DNA from: CAZIQY01 sp964541605
GTDB lineage: Bacteria > Desulfobacterota > Syntrophia > Syntrophales > UBA2185
DNA: 7,101 bases
Reading direction: 5' to 3'
Assembly: GCA_964541605.1 (NCBI GenBank)
Contig: CAZIQY010000113.1
Location: forward strand, 1 to 7,101
The translations under genes were made by a program, and so were the position numbers. The notes beneath the pieces were generated by a model, which was given only the letters and a program-made list of their open reading frames with translations, made no database searches and was not told where the DNA came from. Shown here piece by piece: positions 4,188 to 7,101 of this stretch (within the stretch, counting starts at the first letter, position 1; every line of letters starts with the position of its first letter).

Positions 4188-6671
4188 ATGAAGGGAATAT
4201 TGAGAACCCGCTTCTCAAATGAGTGTCGGGTTTTATGCTTAACAAGGGAAACCATATTTGATTATCGAAGAATCTTGACTCTATGCCTTGCCGTCTTCCT
4301 TTGTTCCTGCTCGGCAACAACACCCATTCTTACGTTAGGCGGTGATATAACCAGAGTAATCAAGCACGAAGCTCCTCTCGTATCTAAAGTCGATATTTCT
4401 CCGGATGGACGGTATGTTTTATCCGGAAGCCTTGATTCCTTTATCCTCTGGGATATTCTCCAGGGGAAAAAGATACAGACATTCGACCATCCCAGGGCTT
4501 GGATAGCCGATACGACTGCGGTTGCCTTTTCGCCTGATGGAAAATATGCCGCTTCCGGTAGCAAAGGTGTAAAACTTTGGGATTTATCCACAAGACGAGA
4601 AAAGATCACATTTGACGACAACGTTAGAACGATGGCGATAGCTTTTTCTCCTGACGGGAAATATCTCATAAGCGGCGGTCTTGGCGCGGGCCGTAATATT
4701 CCTCCTAATATGCAGATATTTGATGTATCGACGGGAAAAGAGGTAAAGGATTTCGATCCGGTTGCGCAAATTTGGTCTGTTGCCTATTCGCCGGACGGGA
4801 AACACGCCTTATCGGGCGGAGTTTACGTTTACGGCGGCAGAATAGATTTATGGGATGTATCCAGCAGGAAGCTTATAAAAACAGAGGAACAAAGTATCTC
4901 TGACCCTTCGGTATTGTCTGTTTCCTTCTCTCCGGATGGGAAATATGCTTTGTCGGGCGGAGGTAAAAACGAGCTCATTTTGTGGGATGCAAGGCGATTA
5001 ACCGAGCTGAAAAGATTTGTCGGTCACAAGGGCTTTGCCCAGATTTCGTCCGTAGCTTTTTCTCCGGACGGCAAATATGCGTTATCGGCAACGTGGAAAG
5101 ATAATATTAAAATATGGGATGTAAGATCAGGATCTGAATTGAAAACGCTTGAGGGGCATTCGAGTCTGCAAATCTACTCGGCTGCGAAATTCTTCCCCAA
5201 CAGCAAATATGTGGTATCTGCAGGAGATGCTTCCACGCGAGTATGGGAAGCTTCCACCGGAGAAGAAGTCGCTACACTGATCGCTTTCAAGGATGGAGAA
5301 TGGATCGTTATTACAAGGGAAGGTTATTACAACGCATCTGCAAAAGGTGCCGAGCAATACCTTGGTATCAAAGTAGCGGAAAATGAATACTCTATCGATC
5401 AGTTTTATGACGTTTTCTACCGGCCCGATATCGTCATGGCAAAACTCAGAGGGGAAGATATCAGCGGGTTGGTTACCATCACGATGAAAGACGCTATCAA
5501 AAACCCGCCGCCTACTGTGGAGTTTACCTCCAAGTTAAGGGATACCTCTCAGTCCAAGGTCAACGTCTGCTACAGGATAAAAAGCACCGGGGGCGGCATA
5601 GGAGAAGTGCGCCTTTTCCATAACGGCAAGCTCATTCAGTCAGACGGTTATTATAAAGAGATTGCCCGCTCGTCCACCTCTGAAAAAACGCAACTCACAG
5701 CCCTAAACAGCAAGGCAATTTATGCAGACATGCGGAGTGTATCTATTAAAGGCAGGGCCGATCATGTTACCTTATACAATAAATCAAAGGGAGATATCTT
5801 TGAAGATTGTAAGGGGTTAGAAGCCATACAGGGAGAAAACGAAGTGAGCATTGCCGCTTTCAACGCCGGCAATACCGTCCAGAGCTACATGAAGACCGTT
5901 AATTTTAATTCCAGTGCAAAGTCTGAAAATCCCCACCTTTACATCCTTTCCATCGGAATAGACCAGTATCGCGATAACGCAGTCAATCTCAAATACGCCG
6001 TAAAAGATGCGAAGGACCTGGAAGAGAAACTCAAAGTACAATCAGCCACGTTATATAAACCGCAGAACATACATTACACGATCATCACGGACAGAGAAGC
6101 CACAAAGGCGAATATCACCGACAAGATCAATGAACTATCGAAGATCGTAAAGCCGAATGACAGCTTCATCCTGTTTGCGGCGGGACACGGGGTGCTTTTA
6201 CAGAATCAGTACTACATGCTCACCCATGACTTCAACGGACAGATGAACGATGAGAGCATGATCAGCTCCAATGAGATCGTGGAGGCCTCCAAGAAGATAA
6301 AATCATTAAGTCAGCTGTTCATTTTTGATACCTGCCATGCGGGTGGTGTGGATACCATTGTATCTGGTCTTTATGATGCAAGGATGTCCGTGCTCGCCAA
6401 GAAGATAGGTCTGCATATTTATGCATCGGCCAACGATAGGCAGTCTGCATTGGATGGGTATAAGGGAAACGGGCTCTTCACACATACTTTGCTCAATGGA
6501 CTCAACAACAACAGAGAGGCGGACAAGAATAAAGACGGAAAGGTCAGCGTTGTTGGGCTTGGAAGTTACTCACAAGATAAAACAAGAGGTATCTCTGAAG
6601 AGATTGGCCATACCCAGACACCACTCATCATCAATTTCGGGAGGGATTACCCCATCTATCAATTGAAATGA
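4188..6671 (+). CDS. WD40-repeat lipoprotein with C-terminal C14 caspase-like protease domain
   Basis: Predicted envelope-anchored protease with a large sensor half. The lipoprotein signal has a hydrophobic core at residues 29-38 and lipobox Leu-Cys-Ser-Cys41, preceded by an unusually long N-region of 28 residues. Seven WD40 repeats occupy about 64-364, most with SPDGKYxLSG and WD or its variants; the seventh is degenerate (FFPNSKY, VWE). Seven blades make a complete propeller, a protein-interaction platform. Residues 366-425 match the module that often follows WD40 in such proteins (DGEWIVITREGYYNAS, then FYRPDIV). Residues 440-575 look like a beta-sandwich. The caspase domain (580-827) has His667 (AAGHG), Cys716 (FDTCHAGG) and predicted S1 residues Asp607 and Asp714. 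A DKNKDGKVSV loop at 779-788 resembles a calcium-binding loop. The protease domain is divergent from the two upstream caspases. Partner and substrate are unknown. Confidence 0.94.
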   Translation: MKGILRTRFSNECRVLCLTRETIFDYRRILTLCLAVFLCSCSATTPILTLGGDITRVIKHEAPLVSKVDISPDGRYVLSGSLDSFILWDILQGKKIQTFDHPRAWIADTTAVAFSPDGKYAASGSKGVKLWDLSTRREKITFDDNVRTMAIAFSPDGKYLISGGLGAGRNIPPNMQIFDVSTGKEVKDFDPVAQIWSVAYSPDGKHALSGGVYVYGGRIDLWDVSSRKLIKTEEQSISDPSVLSVSFSPDGKYALSGGGKNELILWDARRLTELKRFVGHKGFAQISSVAFSPDGKYALSATWKDNIKIWDVRSGSELKTLEGHSSLQIYSAAKFFPNSKYVVSAGDASTRVWEASTGEEVATLIAFKDGEWIVITREGYYNASAKGAEQYLGIKVAENEYSIDQFYDVFYRPDIVMAKLRGEDISGLVTITMKDAIKNPPPTVEFTSKLRDTSQSKVNVCYRIKSTGGGIGEVRLFHNGKLIQSDGYYKEIARSSTSEKTQLTALNSKAIYADMRSVSIKGRADHVTLYNKSKGDIFEDCKGLEAIQGENEVSIAAFNAGNTVQSYMKTVNFNSSAKSENPHLYILSIGIDQYRDNAVNLKYAVKDAKDLEEKLKVQSATLYKPQNIHYTIITDREATKANITDKINELSKIVKPNDSFILFAAGHGVLLQNQYYMLTHDFNGQMNDESMISSNEIVEASKKIKSLSQLFIFDTCHAGGVDTIVSGLYDARMSVLAKKIGLHIYASANDRQSALDGYKGNGLFTHTLLNGLNNNREADKNKDGKVSVVGLGSYSQDKTRGISEEIGHTQTPLIINFGRDYPIYQLK

Positions 6672-7101
6672 ACATTTCTCTAATGGTATTCGTGGTTCTT
6701 CATAGCTTTTGCTACCGTTGAGTTGTAGGTGTAGGTATTTCCTCTGCATTTTAATTTTTTTCATAAAATTTTTACTGATTGTCCGCAAGAAAGTTTGATA
6801 TTTTTCAAATTTGTAAAGTATTCCGACAGTCACTATCACCCTTTCAATCGGTTATAATCACTTTACCCGAAACCGCGCTCCTCTCTCTTTGTAGGTGCGT
6901 CAATAACCGACAAATTTCATTTTTCCACTTATCATCTTTTCGCATTACCGACTGAAAGCTACTACACAAACCCATCTCTCCAAATTCTCGCTTTCAATAA
7001 ACAATCGAAAATCATTGAGAAAAGCTCATGGTAAAGACTCGTAGATACTTAGTACCATATTTCAAAAATACGGTTACGTAAAATGATCTTGATTCACGAC
7101 A
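6672..7101. other. 430-base AT-rich region without a recognisable gene
   Basis: Nothing convincing is coded here. A TATAAT at 6853-6858 lacks a suitable -35 box. A weak AT-only hairpin (ATTTTA at 6748-6753 with TAAAAT at 6764-6769) lies about 80 bases after the WD40-caspase stop; it is too poor to call a terminator. The longest unexplained ORF wholly inside the region is 43 codons on the - strand (6975 to 6844) and looks random. Confidence 0.65.

Noticed and set aside
4262..4805. Two - strand ORFs opposite the first WD40 repeats
   Set aside because: Their repeated FPSGEKA and FPVRR pieces are just the reverse reading of the repeated SPDGKY codons in the WD40 gene.
6748..6769. AT-only hairpin as a terminator for the WD40-caspase gene
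   Set aside because: The six-base stem has no G-C pairs and would be too unstable to act as an intrinsic terminator.
6570..6839. 89-codon - strand ORF running from downstream into the end of the WD40-caspase gene
   Set aside because: A third of it is antisense to the conserved C-terminal caspase strand, and it has no domain; it starts in AT-rich DNA without a convincing ribosome binding site.
6844..6975. 43-codon - strand ORF in the downstream region
   Set aside because: The GGAGAG just before its ATG is too close to act as a ribosome binding site, the peptide matches nothing known, and the length is expected by chance.

Overview
The window looks like a chromosomal accessory region of a Gram-negative bacterium. 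Base composition is moderate, and two of the large proteins carry lipoprotein signal peptides while a third carries a Sec signal peptide. The protein style (WD40 plus caspase, ankyrin plus caspase, a HicAB module next door) would fit a deltaproteobacterial, Nitrospirota-like or similar environmental lineage. The sequence alone does not let me name the organism.

Layout, all genes on the + strand. (1) 10-583: a compact HicA toxin / HicB antitoxin pair whose genes overlap by 11 bases. (2) 584-975: a 392-base gap with two sigma70-like promoter candidates, a 9-bp inverted repeat and a possible 38-codon leader ORF that ends one base before the next gene. (3) 976-2403: a lipoprotein with ankyrin repeats and a C14 caspase-like domain; its last beta-strand seems to lie in the -1 frame (to about 2435). 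(4) 2555-3928: a secreted caspase-like protein with an unrecognised four-cysteine N-terminal region. (5) 4188-6671: a large lipoprotein with a seven-repeat WD40 propeller, a linker module, a probable beta-sandwich and a C-terminal caspase-like domain. (6) 6672-7101: AT-rich sequence with no credible gene.

The main observation is three consecutive caspase-like proteases (peptidase family C14, metacaspase-like). All have an intact His/Cys dyad and all are predicted to leave the cytoplasm, but each has a different N-terminal module: ankyrin, a cysteine-containing domain, or WD40. The first two protease domains are close paralogues; the third belongs to a separate branch. All three keep the two Asp residues expected to form an acidic S1 pocket, which predicts cleavage after Arg or Lys. 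A reasonable inference, not a proven one, is an envelope-located set of proteases in which different sensor modules drive a common kind of cut. Substrates, triggers and any link to HicAB are unknown. Gaps of 151 and 259 bases between the caspase genes, and separate ribosome binding sites, suggest they need not form one operon.
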